Source of the DNA: Brachyhypopomus gauderio
Lineage: Eukaryota > Chordata > Actinopteri > Gymnotiformes > Hypopomidae
DNA length: 64,000 nt
Reading direction: 5' to 3'
Assembly (NCBI RefSeq): GCF_052324685.1
Contig: NC_135220.1
Location: forward strand, 4,677,656 to 4,741,655
Shown: positions 41,216 to 54,549 of the stretch, piece after piece
How the letters are laid out: the number at the start of each line of letters is the position of its first letter
How positions within the stretch are numbered: position 1 is the stretch's first letter
Notes under the pieces: generated by a model
The model's input: the letters and a program-made list of their open reading frames with translations, nothing else
Databases searched by the model: none
Told to the model about the DNA's origin: nothing
Translations under genes and position numbers: made by a program

Positions 41216-43797
41216 ATGGCGGCGGGCTCCGATCTGCTGGACGATGTTTTCTTTAACACGGAGGTGGACGAGAGAGTAGTCAGCGACCTGGTGGGCTCCC
41301 TGGAGTCCGAGCTGACCGGGTCGGGTCACGTTAACGCGCCGGCCAGGACTCCGCCGCCCGCGCTGAGCCACGCGAGCGGCTCGGTTGTGAGCGCCGATCC
41401 CAACAAGCAGGACAACAGAACGGGGCTCGCGGGAGGGCTCGCGCACGCAGGTAAGCCTCGCGCTCGCAGGCGGGGTGGGTCGCGCTCTCTCTCTCGCTCT
41501 TAAATGCACGTGGGAGCACTGACAGTTTGCGCTCTGTGGTCTGTTTCTGTCGCACAAGGATCCAGGACACCAACGGGAGTGATCCACAATATGAAGTCCC
41601 GGGGTTCGGCTGTAGATCCCGCAGCGGGGACCATCACGGCCACTGGGTCGAGCTCGCCGGCGGACCTCAAGCCCGGTGTTGCAAACCCTTCAGTAACATC
41701 CATTCCGAACCACGGAGCAGGCACTGGTCAGAAAGACGTTTCTGGAGTACCAACTTTGAATGGGAGTAACGCGGTCATGAACTCTCATAGTTCAGGAAGT
41801 GCCGAGACCAGCAGCGCCGTGTCGTCCGCTCCACTCATCCAGAACGGACCCGGTTCTGTGGTTAAAGTGCAAAACACGGTCCAGCCCGCATCCTCCGTCA
41901 TCCAGACCTCTTTAACGAACACGCAGAATGTTGTCACCTCGACTGTGATCTCGGGTCAGACGTCCTGTCTGCCCACCGGACACACCGTTACACTCGTGAG
42001 GCCGCCCGTGCAAACACCGGGCGCAGTGACCGCACCAAACGGGAGCAGCTCGGTTCTGAACGCCGGAGTGACCGGTGCACACATGTCTGCTGCGAATACC
42101 ACTGCACATTTGACTTCAGGAGCCCAGGCTAACAAGGCAGACTCGCCGAAAACTATCATTCAGACCACGACTCAAGCTCCTGCATCAGGTGTGGTCGCGA
42201 GCGCAGGTAACCTGTGTCTCGCGCAGCCCGTGCAAAGCACCCTGCAGCCTGCAACGACTAACGTGATCGGCGGGAAAGGCCCGGTGCTGCCAAACATGAC
42301 CAGAACTTCCGTGCCCACCACCATCTCGTCCAGCACGGGCGGAATCAGGGCGATAGCCCCGCAGGTGTTGGCGCCCAGGGTGCCTCCTCCCCCGCAGGGT
42401 CAGACAAACATCCAAAACATACAACTTCCACCAGGTAACGAAAAAAACACATACATCCACTTCAGTCTTTAACTTTTCGCCCCAAACGTTACCGTTGCAA
42501 ATGTCAAGCTGAGTTTCTTGTGATTCGTATTAATAACGCGCATGTCAAATACACAACTTTGCAAAGTGAACTATTCTTAACTGCACATTTCCTAACACAC
42601 CTTAGAGAATGTTTGTTACTTTATTTGTGCATTATTTCTGCAGCTGAGTCGAATGGTTTGTTCTTGACAGATGTAGACGAATGTAAGGGTTGTAGAGTAA
42701 AGGTTGTACGAACTCCACACACTTTAGACGACACCTAGATTCCTCTCATAGTTGGGCTGAAAACATGCCAGTGCTTCTGGTGACGCGCTGAACGGCGGGG
42801 CTGCGCGAGGCTTCTGAGCGCCAGGACGACGCTCGAGCCCGCTCGCGTGCAGCCGAACCCCTGCGCACGCGCCTCGGCGTACGACATCGCGAGCGCTAGG
42901 TTTGTGCGCGCGGTAAAAATACTGCAGGCTGCGACCGAAACGGCGCGTTTCCGGAACGGCTGTGCAGATCGCGCTGTAATGACAAACATGTGCGGAATAA
43001 CTGATTAATGTCCTCAATACAATAGTGGTCTCCAGTTATCGTGTGTCCTTCCAGCAGAGCGCGAGTTGGAGTTTCTATTAAAATGTTGATTTTCCAGCTG
43101 CAAAGATTAAGAAATTCCAAAGCGTCAGAAAAGGTCTGAAAGTAATAAAAGCTGAAAATATAGACATGCGTTTCGCGTGAGTCATTTGTAATACTTTGCG
43201 TTTTGTGTTGTTTAGAGAGGTCTACAGTTTCAGGAGAGATGAAATGTCTCCAACTCGGGCAGGACTGAGAGCTTCCTCAGAAGGATTCTCTTCAGTCCCA
43301 TCTGAACCCTCCATGCATGATGAAAGGTTTTCTTTAACCTGACTCAAGATTGTTTTTCCGGCGTGTTTAAGACTGGGTCCTCTGCAGGGTGGATCTCTCT
43401 CTTCGCCAGTCTGGAGTAACAGCTCAGTTGCTTGTTGAGTCTGGAGCGTTGCTGTGCTGGGAGTCTCCTGCCTGGTGTTGGCCCTGGTGGTGGTGGTGTC
43501 TGCTGTAGTGAAGCACGCATGCTTAAGATGCTGAACAAGGGTGGAGGGGGTGGGTTTACGGTTAGAGACAGAGAGGTTATCAGCTGAAGAAGTTTTCATC
43601 TGTATGCTGATTTTATCTTATTTTATCTTGTATCTTGGCTTTCTGTCCTAAATGCTGTTCGTAAGTGAGGTATTGGACACAGTAAAACGCAACATCTTGA
43701 CTTTTTTGTCTCTCTGGCACGCGTGCATGTGTGTGTGGTGTGTATGTGTGTGGTGTGTGTGTTTGTGGTGTGTATATATGTGTGGTGTGTATGTGTG

Positions 43798-43843
<46 letters not shown>

Positions 43844-46800
43844 GAATGGTCCTCGTGCGTAGTGAAGGTGGTCAGCTGCTGATGATCCATCAGCAGACAC
43901 TGGCCCAGATGCAAGCTCAGTCCCAGGGCACCATGGTAACGAGGCCCACCGCACCTACCAGCACCCCACCTGTTCACATTACCTCGGTATGAGTATGACG
44001 GAGCACCACCCTCTCTCTCTCTTTCTCTCTCCCTCCTCCCTCTCTCTCTCTCCCACCCCCCATTCTGTGTTGTTGTCTCATGCTGATCTCACCCTCCAGG
44101 CCCCTGGGAGCCCGATCATTACACGGCAGGTGACTCCCACCACGATTACCAAACAGGGCACTCCTGTCTCCGCGGGCAGCCCGACCACTGCTGCGCTCCA
44201 GAGGCCTCCACTACTACAGGTCAGACACCACCCGCTGTCCCCTGCAGCAGGTCAGACACCACCCGCTGTCCCCTGCAGCAGGTCAGACACCACCCGCTGT
44301 TGTCCCCTGCAGCAGGTCAGACACCACCCGCTGTCCCCTGCAGCAGGTCAGACACCACCCGTTGTCCCCTGCAGCAGGTCAGACACCACCCGTTGTCCCC
44401 TGCAGCAGGTCAGACACCACCCACTGTCCCCTGCAGCAGGTCAGACACCACCCGCTGTCCCCTGCAGCAGGTCAGACACCACCCGTTGTCCCCTGCAGCA
44501 GGTCAGACACCACCCACTGTCCCCTGCAGCAGGTCAGACACCACCCGCTGTCCCCTGCCGCAGGTCAGACACCCACCCACTGTCCCCTGCAGCAGGTCAG
44601 ACACCACCCGTTGTCCCCTGCAGCAGGTCAGACACCACCCACTGTCCCCTGCAGCAGGTCAGACACCACCCGTTGTCCCCTGCAGCAGGTCAGACACCAC
44701 CCACTGTCCCCTGCAGCAGGTCAGACACCACCCGCTGTCCCCTGCAGCAGGTCAGACACCACCCGCTGTCCCCTGCAGCAGGTCAGACACCACCCACTGT
44801 CCCCTGCCGCAGGTCAGACACCACCCGTTGTCCCCTGCAGCAGGTCAGACACCACCCGTTGTCCCCTGCAGCAGGTCAGACACCACCCGCTGTCCCCTGC
44901 AGCAGGTCAGACACCCACCCGCTGTCCCCTGCAGCAGGTCAGACACCCACCCACTGTCCCCTGCAGCAGGTCAGACACCACCCGCTGTCCCCTGCAGCAG
45001 GTCAGACACCACCCGCTGTCCCCTGCAGCAGGTCAGACACCCACCCACTGTCCCCTGCCGCAGGTCAGACACCACCCACTGTCCCCTGCAGCAGGTCAGA
45101 CACCACCCGCTGTCCCCTGCAGCAGGTCAGACACCACCCACTGTCCCCTGCCGCAGGTCAGACACCACCCGCTGTCCCCTGCAGCAGGTCAGACACCACC
45201 CGCTGTCCCCTGCAGCAGGTCAGACACCACCCACTGTCCCCTGCCGCAGGTCAGACACCACCCGCTGTCCCCTGCAGCAGGTCAGACACCACCCACTGTC
45301 CCCTGCCGCAGGTCAGACACCACCCACTGTCCCCTGCAGCAGGTCAGACACCACCCACTGTCCCCTGCCGCAGGTCAGACACCACCCACTGTCCCCTGCA
45401 GCAGGTCAGACACCACCCGCTGTCCCCTGCAGCAGGTCAGACACCACCCGCTGTCCCCTGCAGCAGGTCAGACACCACCCACTGTCCCCTGCAGCAGGTC
45501 AGACACCACCCGCTGTCCCCTGCTCCCCAGCTGGGCTCTCTGCTCAGCTTCAGGTCTTAACTGCAGAAATGTTTGTTTCAGTGTAGTAAATGTACCAGTC
45601 AGTTAATGAGCTGTTTCATGGCTGTGATTGAGAACCATTAGAGTAGTCACCTAAGGTCATTAAGGTCATATAACAATCGAACTGTGATTCTGACTTTCTT
45701 CTTCAACCTCGCACCACACGTGTGACACATGGCTCACTCTTATTCACACGCAGAACACCATTGTGCTGGGTGGCACAGCCACGCCCACCGTTGGCACGCC
45801 ACCCCCGGGACATGTCGGAACGGCCGGTGCCACGCCCACTCCTGTGTCTGCGGTGAGAGGGGTTTCTACCGCTGGGGTTTTCCTGCTGCTCAGAGAACAG
45901 ACGCTGGGTTTTGTATCTTCAGGAGAAGAGCATCATCTAACTGACCATGTGTTCTTTCACTGTGAGCTTGAACACATTTGGTGCTTTGGACATTTAAGTT
46001 GGATTTTTTAAGATTTTACACAGCATGTTCATCTCGCAGAACAAGCATTGGTGAGCAATTGGGGATCTCTACAGAGTTGTAGATGGTCTCCATGGGGTGG
46101 TGGATCTTCAGGAACAGGGTTGTAGATGGTCTCTGCAGAGAGGTCGATCTCTACTAGACTGTGCTGTCTGTAGCAGATAACAGCATGAGACATTTGTGAT
46201 TGGCCGCCTTTTTAAAAATAGATCTAAACCTGTTTATAGTTCAAGTTCACGATGAAGAGTTTGAAAGAAAAGATGTGAAACTCAGCAAGCACTTGATCAT
46301 CTGAGATGGTGAGTGTGGGCTGCTGTGGTCTCCTCACTCCTGTCTTCATCCTCGCTCCTCTTCACAGGAAACACTGGAAAACGTAAAGAAGTGTAAGAAC
46401 TTCCTGTCCACGTTGATAAAGTTGGCGTCGAGCAGCAAGCAGTCTTCAGAGACGGCGGCGAATGTGAAGGAACTGGTCAAGAATCTCCTGGTACGTGTTT
46501 CCATAGCAACCCGGTGTCCATCACACCTCAAAGTGGAGTTTCAAAGACTACGTGTAGTTGTAGATATTTAGATTTGTGTGTGGGTGTCTGTGGGTGTATG
46601 GGTGGGTGGTGTGTGTGTGTGGGTGGTGTGTGTGTGGGTGGGAGCGTGGGTGGTGGGTGGGTGGGAGCGTGGGTGGTGGGTGGGTGGGTGTGTGTGTATG
46701 GGTGGGTGGGTGGTGTGTGTGGGTTGGTGGGTGGTGTGTGTGTATGGGTGGGTGGGTGGTGTGTGTGAGTGTTTTTTTTTTTTTTTTTTACTTCTGGTTT

Positions 46801-49800
46801 ATTTCTGCTTCTATTTCTGTCGTATAGCACAATCTGGAACTGTTAGAATTCTAGTGAATTATGACCATATGACAGTGAACTATGACCATATGACGGTGAA
46901 CTATGACCATATGACGGTGAACTATGACCATATGACGGTGAATTATGGCCATATGACATTGCTGAAAAACAAAAGGTGGGAGATGCCTCTTGAAGAGTGT
47001 AATTATGTTTAATATGTGGACATGCTGATCTACACTAAGCTGTCAGTAGATTACTGTAGATCACAGGATTAGTAAAATAAGATGATAAATGCATATATTG
47101 GCTCTAAAGGTATTAAAATATTTAAATGACGTTAGATGCACTCCAGAATCTGGGGGTCAGATTGGACTGTTTCTCTCATTTGGCACTCAAGGGTAACAAG
47201 AACCTACACTGCAATGAACACTAATGGACCAGAACATTCCTGGAATGATACCAGTGTAGAGTCAAACCACTGCCTAACACCATCATGCCGAACAACCCCC
47301 CCCCCCCCCCCCGACCCGGACCTAACGTCTGAGCTATCTGCCAAAAATGGACCGCGGAAAAATTTAATTGATTACTCCTGCTATGGTGTTGACTGTGGTC
47401 ATATAATTTAATATTTTAAGTATGTACCATATTTCCCCAAGATTCTAACAAAAAAATAACTTCACATACCAGTTTTATGTACTTCAATACTCTTCAGCTG
47501 TTTGTGGTGATGTCAGTTTGAATCACAAGCACAAGGGCGATTACGCCATCACAGTTTAATGGTTCCAGGAATGAGCTGTTGCATTTTCAGTTTGTGTAAT
47601 GAGATGTTTAGGAAAGATGATGTCTCCTTCCAGAACCAGCAGGAGTATGTGTTCCTCCGCCCTGCCCTGTTCCTCCGCTAGGTGCTGTGTGTTAGCGTAG
47701 CACTGCCCCGTGGCCCAGAGGTGCTCAGGTTCTGATGGATGTGGTTCTGTGCCTCCAGGAAGGCAAGCTGCAAGCGGAGGACTTCACCAGCAGGCTGTAC
47801 CGGGAGCTGAACTCCTCCCCACAGCCCTACCTCGTGCCTTTCCTGAAGGTACCGTTCACCGTCCTCCCTGCTGTCTGGCTCGGCGTGCGGTAACCGTGCG
47901 GTGTGCCGTCCACAGCGGCCTGTGGATTTGTCCATACACTCTTAATTCCTCTCGTCAGGTCTGTGAGCTGCCAGAATGAATGTGCTAGTGTGCCTGTTCT
48001 TTTGATCACGTTTAAGCAGCCACTGCGGTGCTGTTAACCACAACTTTGCTGAATCCAGAAAGGCCACATGATGAAAGTTCCACATGGTTTAGTTGGAGGG
48101 AATCATCCTAGTTTTAGATGGAGGATCTGTGTTATGATGATGTATATATTGTAGGTACACTGAGAGTTCTTAGCTATCACTGACTTCCTCTTACGTGTGT
48201 ATCTCTCTCTCTCCCTATTCCTCCCTCTTCCCCTCCTTCACACCAACTCATTTCTCTATCTTTTGCCAAACCCTTTCTGCCTTCCACTCCTCTCTCTCTC
48301 CCTCTCCACCTCTTCTCTCCATTTCTACCCCTCTCTCCTCTCTACCTCTCTCTTCTCCAGAGGAGTCTTCCAGCATTGCGCCAGTTGACCCCAGACTCCG
48401 TAGCATTTATTCAGCAGAGCCAGTTTCAGCAGACCCCGCCCCCCTCCACCACTGTCACGGCCGTGGTGCTGGGAGGGGGTGTGGCAGCCCAGCGTCCCCC
48501 TGCCCAGACCACACCCACCGCCACGCCCACACACCAGCCAGTCATCAGCCTGTCACCAAGCACGCAGAACAAGCCCAACCTGGTATCACACTCGCCTGCA
48601 CAGATGCTTGTCCTGTCTTTGAAATGATTGTTTTGTAATCTGCTCTGTGTGTGTATTAAATGTCTACCACACTATACCACAACAATTAATCAGCAGTAAG
48701 ACTATAGCTAACATTCAGACTAGTTCAATTTTACACCACAGCTAACGTTTAGACTACTTGTCAACATTGTATAACTTCATTTAGCCATTTAAATGCCAAT
48801 GCGTTACACATATAATACCGCATAAGAAGAGATTGTCATCGTTAACATGTTTTGTGTACTTGTGCGTGTGTGTTTAGATCCTACAGCAGCCTCAGCAGCA
48901 GGGGGCGCTGGTGAGGGGGCCACAGGTGAACTTGACTCAGACCCCCATGGTCACGCTGAGGCCAGGTCAGCCCCGTGCGTTTGCTCCTCAGACTGTGGTA
49001 AAGGCGCTGCCCTCTGGTGAGTGTGGGTGGGGCTTGATGTGGGCGGGGCTTGATGTGGGCGGGGGCATTGGATGTGTCGCAGGTGCAATTTTTCCCCCAA
49101 TAGTGCTAGTGCTGTTTGTCATACTGGAGCTGGTGCTGGTTCCTGTGACCCAGCGGTTACGTATGTGGAAGGGGACGTATCCCAACCCAAAAAGACATAA
49201 GGTTCAGTGCTAGACACTATCTGTAAACGAGCGGGTGACGCGCATCTCGTGGTGACGTCAGGGCCCCGCCCCCCAGAACAGCCAGGTTATGGGATCAGAG
49301 AAACCAGCTTGTCTAGATGGAATGTAATGGGGTTTTTTGCAGTGGAAAAGCATAGTGGAAAAACGGCTCAAGAATTTGGCAGAGGCTTCGATACAGGACC
49401 AATCACAATGTACTGTTGGAGGACTGGAAACCACGGGAAAGCGTTGAAAGGGCTTTTCATGAAAGTGTTGATTTTCATTTTGGTGTATGAAAGTCTTGTT
49501 CCTTGTCTGTGTGTTCCAGCTGTGCTGTTACCAGCATTATGTGGCAGCATGGGGTCTGTTCTCTGCTGCTGTTTCTGAGTTGCTTCTTGTTGAATGAGCA
49601 TGTGTCTGATGGGGCTTGTGTGGTCCAGCTATAGCGCTGCAGAAGGCACACGCCCCAGTAGCCTGCAGGTCTGCACTAGAGTAGGACACTAATCTAATCT
49701 GGAGGAGTAGGACACTAATCTAATCTGGAGGAGTAGGACACTAATCTAATCTGGAGGGGTAGGACACTAATCTAATCTGGAGGGGTAGGACACTAATCTA

Positions 49801-51098
49801 ATCTGGAGGGGTAGGACACTAATCTAATCTGGAGGGGTAGGACACTAATCTAATCTGGAGGGGTAGGACACTAATCTAATCTGGAGGGGTAGGACACTAA
49901 TCTAATCTGGAGGGGTAGGACACTAATCTAATCTGGAGGGGTAGGACACTAATCTAATCTGGAGCGGTAGGACACTAATCTAATCTGGAGCGGTAGGACA
50001 CTAATCTAATCTGGAGGGGTAGGACACTAATTATACTGGAGGAGTAGGACACTAATTAATCTGGAGGAGTAGGACACTAATTAATCTGGAGGAGTAGGAC
50101 ACTAATCTAATCTGGAGGGGTAGGACATTAATCTAATCTGGAGGAGTAGGACATTAATCTAATCTGGAGGGGTAGGACACTAATCTAATCTGGAGGGGTA
50201 GGACACTAATCTAATCTGGAGGGGTAGGACACTAATCTAGAGCCCAGAAAATCTACACTCTTCGTATCCTCCTGTAAATGATCATAGCAATATTCACAAT
50301 TCTTAAAATACATGTTAATATCTGGATATTCAGGCATACTGTTGTATTATACTATTGATTAAACTATATAATTTTTCAGTTTATGTACATGAACACTACC
50401 TTGCTCGTCGGTGTAATTTTATATAGATTGGATGACCCCGTTGATTTAATTGTCCCCAAATAATTATTTTGCAGAGAACTGCTGCCCCCTTGTGTTCATG
50501 CTCGGAAGTGACAAAGTACAGAGAAACGGAGGCAACATGCTCGTACATACTCCCCAGTTAAACAACCTCTGTATTTCTCTCTCCTTCTCTCTCAGGACTG
50601 CTGAAGCCTGGTTTGGCCGTGGGCACCAAGTTCCTGTCCGTGTCTGGGCCCCAGTCTGGGTCCTCAGCAGTCCAGAGGACCAGGCTGAAAGATGCAGGCA
50701 GTGGCTCCTTTAGGTCAGTGCACATTAACTGGACTGTCACTTCTGTGGCGTTCAAACTGACCCAAGATCAGCTTAACACATCTGTATTATACATTTCATT
50801 GTTCCCACTGTATGATGGTCCCAGATGTATTTACATTTCTGCAGCAATATGTATACCAGGCACTAATATGAATGAATTCCTTAAAAACTGCAGAGTTAAG
50901 TGGTCTGTGTCTTAACCAAGTGTGAACCTGTTATGGAGGAGTGCTTAGACTAATCACCAGATTCCCAGCCCCAGATTAAGACTTAACCTAAGGATTTAGT
51001 CTAGAATAAATGAAAAGAATGATGCAGAGAGAGAGAGAGAGAGAAGAGGAGAGATGGAAAGAGGGACAGAGGAAAAACAGGAAGTGAAGCGATGAACA

Positions 51099-51136
<38 letters not shown>

Positions 51137-54100
51137 CACCCAGTCTTCTGGGGGGCAAACCCCAAATTAAATTTAATGGTCCTAACAACAAGTCATTACT
51201 CAGAAAATTAAGCAGAACTAAGCCCCGCCCCCTGAGACCTGTGTTGCCATTAGCTCATCACTGCTGCAGTGAACTGGTGAGGACCGCCCCCTCACTCAGG
51301 CCTTCTAGGACACCCAGATAAACCATGTGACCTGTGCTCACACACCTGTCACCTGTGCTCCTTATATTCACACACCTGTCACCTGTGCTCCTTATATTCA
51401 CACACCTGTCACCTGTGCTCCTTATATTCACACACCTGTCACCTGTGCTCCTTATATTCACACACCTGTCACCTGTGCTCCTTATATTCACACACCTGTC
51501 ACCTGTGCTCCTTATATTCACACACCTGTCACCTGTGCTCCTTATATTCACACACCTGTCACCTGTGCTCCTTATATTCACACACCTGTCACCTGTGCTC
51601 CTTATATTCACACACCTGTCACCTGTGCTCCTTATATTCACACACCTGTCACCTGTGCGCCTTATATTCACACACCTGTCACCTGTGCGCCTTATATTTA
51701 CACACCTGTCACCTGTGCTCCTTATATTCACACACCTGTCACCTGTGCTCCTTATATTCACACACCTGTCACCTGTGCTCCTTATATTCACACACCTGTC
51801 ACCTGTGCTCCTTATATTCACACACCTGTCACCTGTGCTCCTTATATTTACACACCTGTCACCTGTGCTCCTTATATTCACACACCTGTCACCTGTGCTC
51901 CTTATATTCACACACCTGTCACCTGTGCTCCTTATATTCACACACCTGTCACACATTTCGTCTTTTAAATAAAGCCAAAAGTACTTACTGTGAGAACTTG
52001 CTATGTGTGTGTGTGTGTGCGTGTGTGTGCAGGGACGATGACGACATTAATGACGTGGCGTCCATGGCGGGCGTGAACCTGTCTGAAGAGAGCGATCGTA
52101 TCCTGGCCACCGGCTCGGAGCTGGTGGGAGCAGTGACCCGCTCCTGCAAGGACGAGGTCTTCCTCCACACGGGCCCACTGCACTGCAGGGTTCTGGAGAT
52201 AGGTGAGGTCTTCCTCCACACGGGCCCACTGCACTGCAGGGTTCTGGAGATAGGTGAGGTCTTCCTCCACACAGGCCCACTGCACTGCAGGGTTCTGGAG
52301 ATAGGTGAGGTCTTCCTCCACACGGGCCCACTGCACTGCAGGGTTCTGGAGATAGGTGAGGTCTTCCTCCACACGGGCCCACTGCACTGCAGGGTTCTGG
52401 AGATAGGTGAGGTCTTCCTCCACACGGGCCCACTACACTGCAGGGTTCTGGAGATAGGTGAGGTCTTCCTCCACACGGACCCACTGCACTGCAGGGTTCT
52501 GGAGATAGGTGAGGTCTTCCTCCACACGGGCCCACTGCACTGCAGGGTTCTGGAGATAGGTGAGGTCTTCCTCCACACGGGCCCACTACACTGCAGGGTT
52601 CTGGAGATAGGTGAGGTCTTCCTCCACACGGGCCCACTACACTGCAGGGTTCTGGAGATAGGTGAGGTCTTCCTCCACACGGACCCACTACAGTGACAGA
52701 CGGTCCCCCTACTGGACAGAGACAGATGCTGCCCTCTGTTTTGCTTGTTTCAGGACATTGTTGTCTCTGTGCCTGTTCACTGTTGTTGAGGAGGTCGACC
52801 ACTGTAGTCATTGGTCATCAGTGTGAACAGTAGTGAACTGCGGATGCAGCCCTGAGGTGCTTCCTGTGTTTAGTGTGTTCAGGGAGGCCAAGTTCCAGGT
52901 GCAGAGTGAGGTGTTCTCTATTCTGTTGCTGATTGAGTGATTGTGTTGAATGCTGAACTGACCAGTGGCAGATGAATATGCCAGCAGAGGGGTTTTCGTT
53001 TGTAGGACCGTGTAATCTCAAAGACCTCCAGGGCAGCGTGGCCTCCAGGGCAGCGTGGCCTCCAGGGCAGCGTGACCTCCAGGGCAGCGTGACCTCCAGG
53101 GCAGCGTGGCCTCCAGGGCAGCGTGACCTCCAGGGCAGCGTGGCCTCCAGGGCAGCGTGGCCTCCAGGGCAGCGTGGCCTCCAGGGCTGCGTGACCTCCA
53201 GGGCGTTTAGAGAGGCTGATCTTCATGATTGGTTTGACTGCTTCTGCTCAAAAGTCATTTTGTTGGTCCAGGATGCTGGTCGTTTTGAAGCCCTTATGAA
53301 GCCTGTCTCAGGGAGATGTGGAAGATGTCTGTTAGGGACTGTATACGGAGATTACAGGTATACGGTGAATACTGGTATACGGTGATTACAGGTATACTAT
53401 ATTACAGTTCAACGGTGGATATTACTGTTGCATTATTATTGGTATTTGGTATCCATGGCTATTTTCAATTCACTGCATGGACCTGCTGTGGATGGTGAAA
53501 GATGGTATCAGTGTGTGTAGAAAGAAAAGGTAAAGGCTTGTTCTCTCTGAGGTTTGTCTGGGACACTACTGCCCTGCTCAGAAGGCGACTGGCTCCTCTC
53601 CTCTCCAGCGTTTATCATGGTGTTAAGACACTTCCAAAACAGAGCTTACTTCAGAGACTATGCTAAAGGCTCATGTTAATATTTATATGTACCTTTATTT
53701 ATGTATTTATTTGTTTCCGCCCCTCATCACAAGTACATCTGCTCACCTTGATCTTTCTGCCCCACAGGTAAAAGATTTGGCATTTCAGAACTTGGTGCAG
53801 ATGTCATCAGCCTGGTGTCTCACGCAACTCAGCACAGACTAAAGGATCTTCTAGGAAAGGTGACACAGGTGGCCCATCAGAAGAACATCTCCTTCAAGGT
53901 ACATCATCAGGATCACCCAGGATCTGGATCACCGGGTCGAGAGATGCATACAGAACCAGAAAGCCCCTCAAAACGTTTTACCCAAACACAGTTGCAATAA
54001 AATACTGGTGCAGTAAAGTAGGGCAGTGTGTGGAGGTGAAAGACCTTTAGGGTTCCTAATGCGATCGCTAGATCAGTCAACTGACATGTGCGATTAGCTG

Positions 54101-54278
54101 CAGTTCAGGAACAAGACTGATGGTGGTGGCACTGTTTACACAGGAGGATGAGCGTCACGATCAGGTGAGCGACGTTCGGACGCAGCTGAAGTTCTTTGAG
54201 CAGATGGATCAGATGGAGAAGCAGAGAAAAGAGGAGCAGGAGAGAGAGATACTGCTGAAAGCTGCCAAGGTGAACACT

Positions 54279-54330
<52 letters not shown>

Positions 54331-54508
54331 TTTAGGTTCATTCTAACTCAAAATGTTTTCCATATTTGCCCACAGTCACGATCAAGGCAGGAAGACCCAG
54401 AGCAGTTGCGTCTGAAGCAGAAAGCCAAAGAGGTACAGAGTGTGTGGGACATGAGCCCCGGGCAGAGTGTGTGGGACCCGCACTCCTGCAGAGCAGGCTG
54501 TGAACCTG

Positions 54509-54549
<41 letters not shown>

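Noticed and set aside
43989-45606. Three overlapping ORFs of 523, 428 and 414 codons rich in P, S and Q
   Set aside because: They are the three forward frames of the 31-bp intron 4 minisatellite of TAF4, not separate genes.
49674-50240. Regular repeats that look CRISPR-like
   Set aside because: Units are directly adjacent without unique spacers, and the setting is a vertebrate intron. The same applies to 59058-60215.
51258-51972. ORFs of 212-232 codons on both strands
   Set aside because: Frames of the stop-free 30-bp minisatellite in TAF4 intron 10.
52047-52811. 254-codon minus-strand ORF with CGGRPHLSPEPCS repeats
   Set aside because: Antisense frame of the TAF4 51-bp array.
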